Shown here in pieces: positions 5,161 to 5,622 of a DNA stretch of 5,622 nucleotides. Made by a program: the position numbers and the translations under genes. Under the pieces are notes generated by a model. That model saw only the letters and a program-made list of their open reading frames with translations, made no database searches and was not told the DNA's origin. Within the stretch, counting starts at the first letter, position 1, and each line of letters begins with the position of its first letter. This stretch comes from an uncultured Alphaproteobacteria bacterium (lineage in GTDB: Bacteria > Pseudomonadota > Alphaproteobacteria > Rhizobiales > Hyphomicrobiaceae), in the NCBI GenBank assembly GCA_937950105.1, contig CALFEM010000308.1, positions 1-5,622 of the forward strand, written 5' to 3'.

Positions 5161-5622
<462 letters not shown>

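Overview
The window looks like high-GC alphaproteobacterial DNA, probably from the Hyphomicrobiales/Rhodospirillales range. The evidence is strong GC bias at third codon positions, GC-rich Shine-Dalgarno sites and the style of the encoded MmsA and LysR proteins. No gene identifies a species.

Left end (1-734): the right-hand boundary of an integrated element. A leftward tyrosine-recombinase (integrase) gene starts at 489 and runs off the window with its N-terminal arm-binding and core-binding parts visible. About 200 bp to its right lies an orphan 3' half of a threonine tRNA (anticodon GGT, 690-734), starting at the anticodon loop and keeping its encoded CCA end. The DNA just before it does not supply the 5' half. 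This is what remains at the far end when an element recombines into the anticodon loop of a tRNA gene, so the element should extend to the left of the window. Small repeats (550-567, 654-669) in the int-att gap are candidate recombination or regulatory sites.

Middle (735-1885): a visibly lower-GC stretch with one long leftward ORF (767-1822). It encodes an unrecognised protein, plausibly the decayed or truncated C-terminal part of a KAP-type NTPase. It may be a remnant of an older element or another accessory gene at the same tRNA hotspot.

Right (1886-5622): ordinary chromosomal-looking genes. These are a GNAT-type acetyltransferase (+) with a textbook terminator, then three leftward genes: a small conserved-looking hypothetical, an HPP-family membrane protein with an unusual soluble C-terminal domain, and a LysR regulator. 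Divergent from the LysR gene is the start of mmsA, CoA-acylating methylmalonate-semialdehyde dehydrogenase, cut by the window end. The LysR/mmsA pair suggests local control of valine or inositol/propanoate-type catabolism.

I found no CRISPR array, toxin-antitoxin pair, complete IS element or clearly new multi-gene system. The most interesting parts are the tRNA-Thr attachment scar and the unidentified gene beside it.
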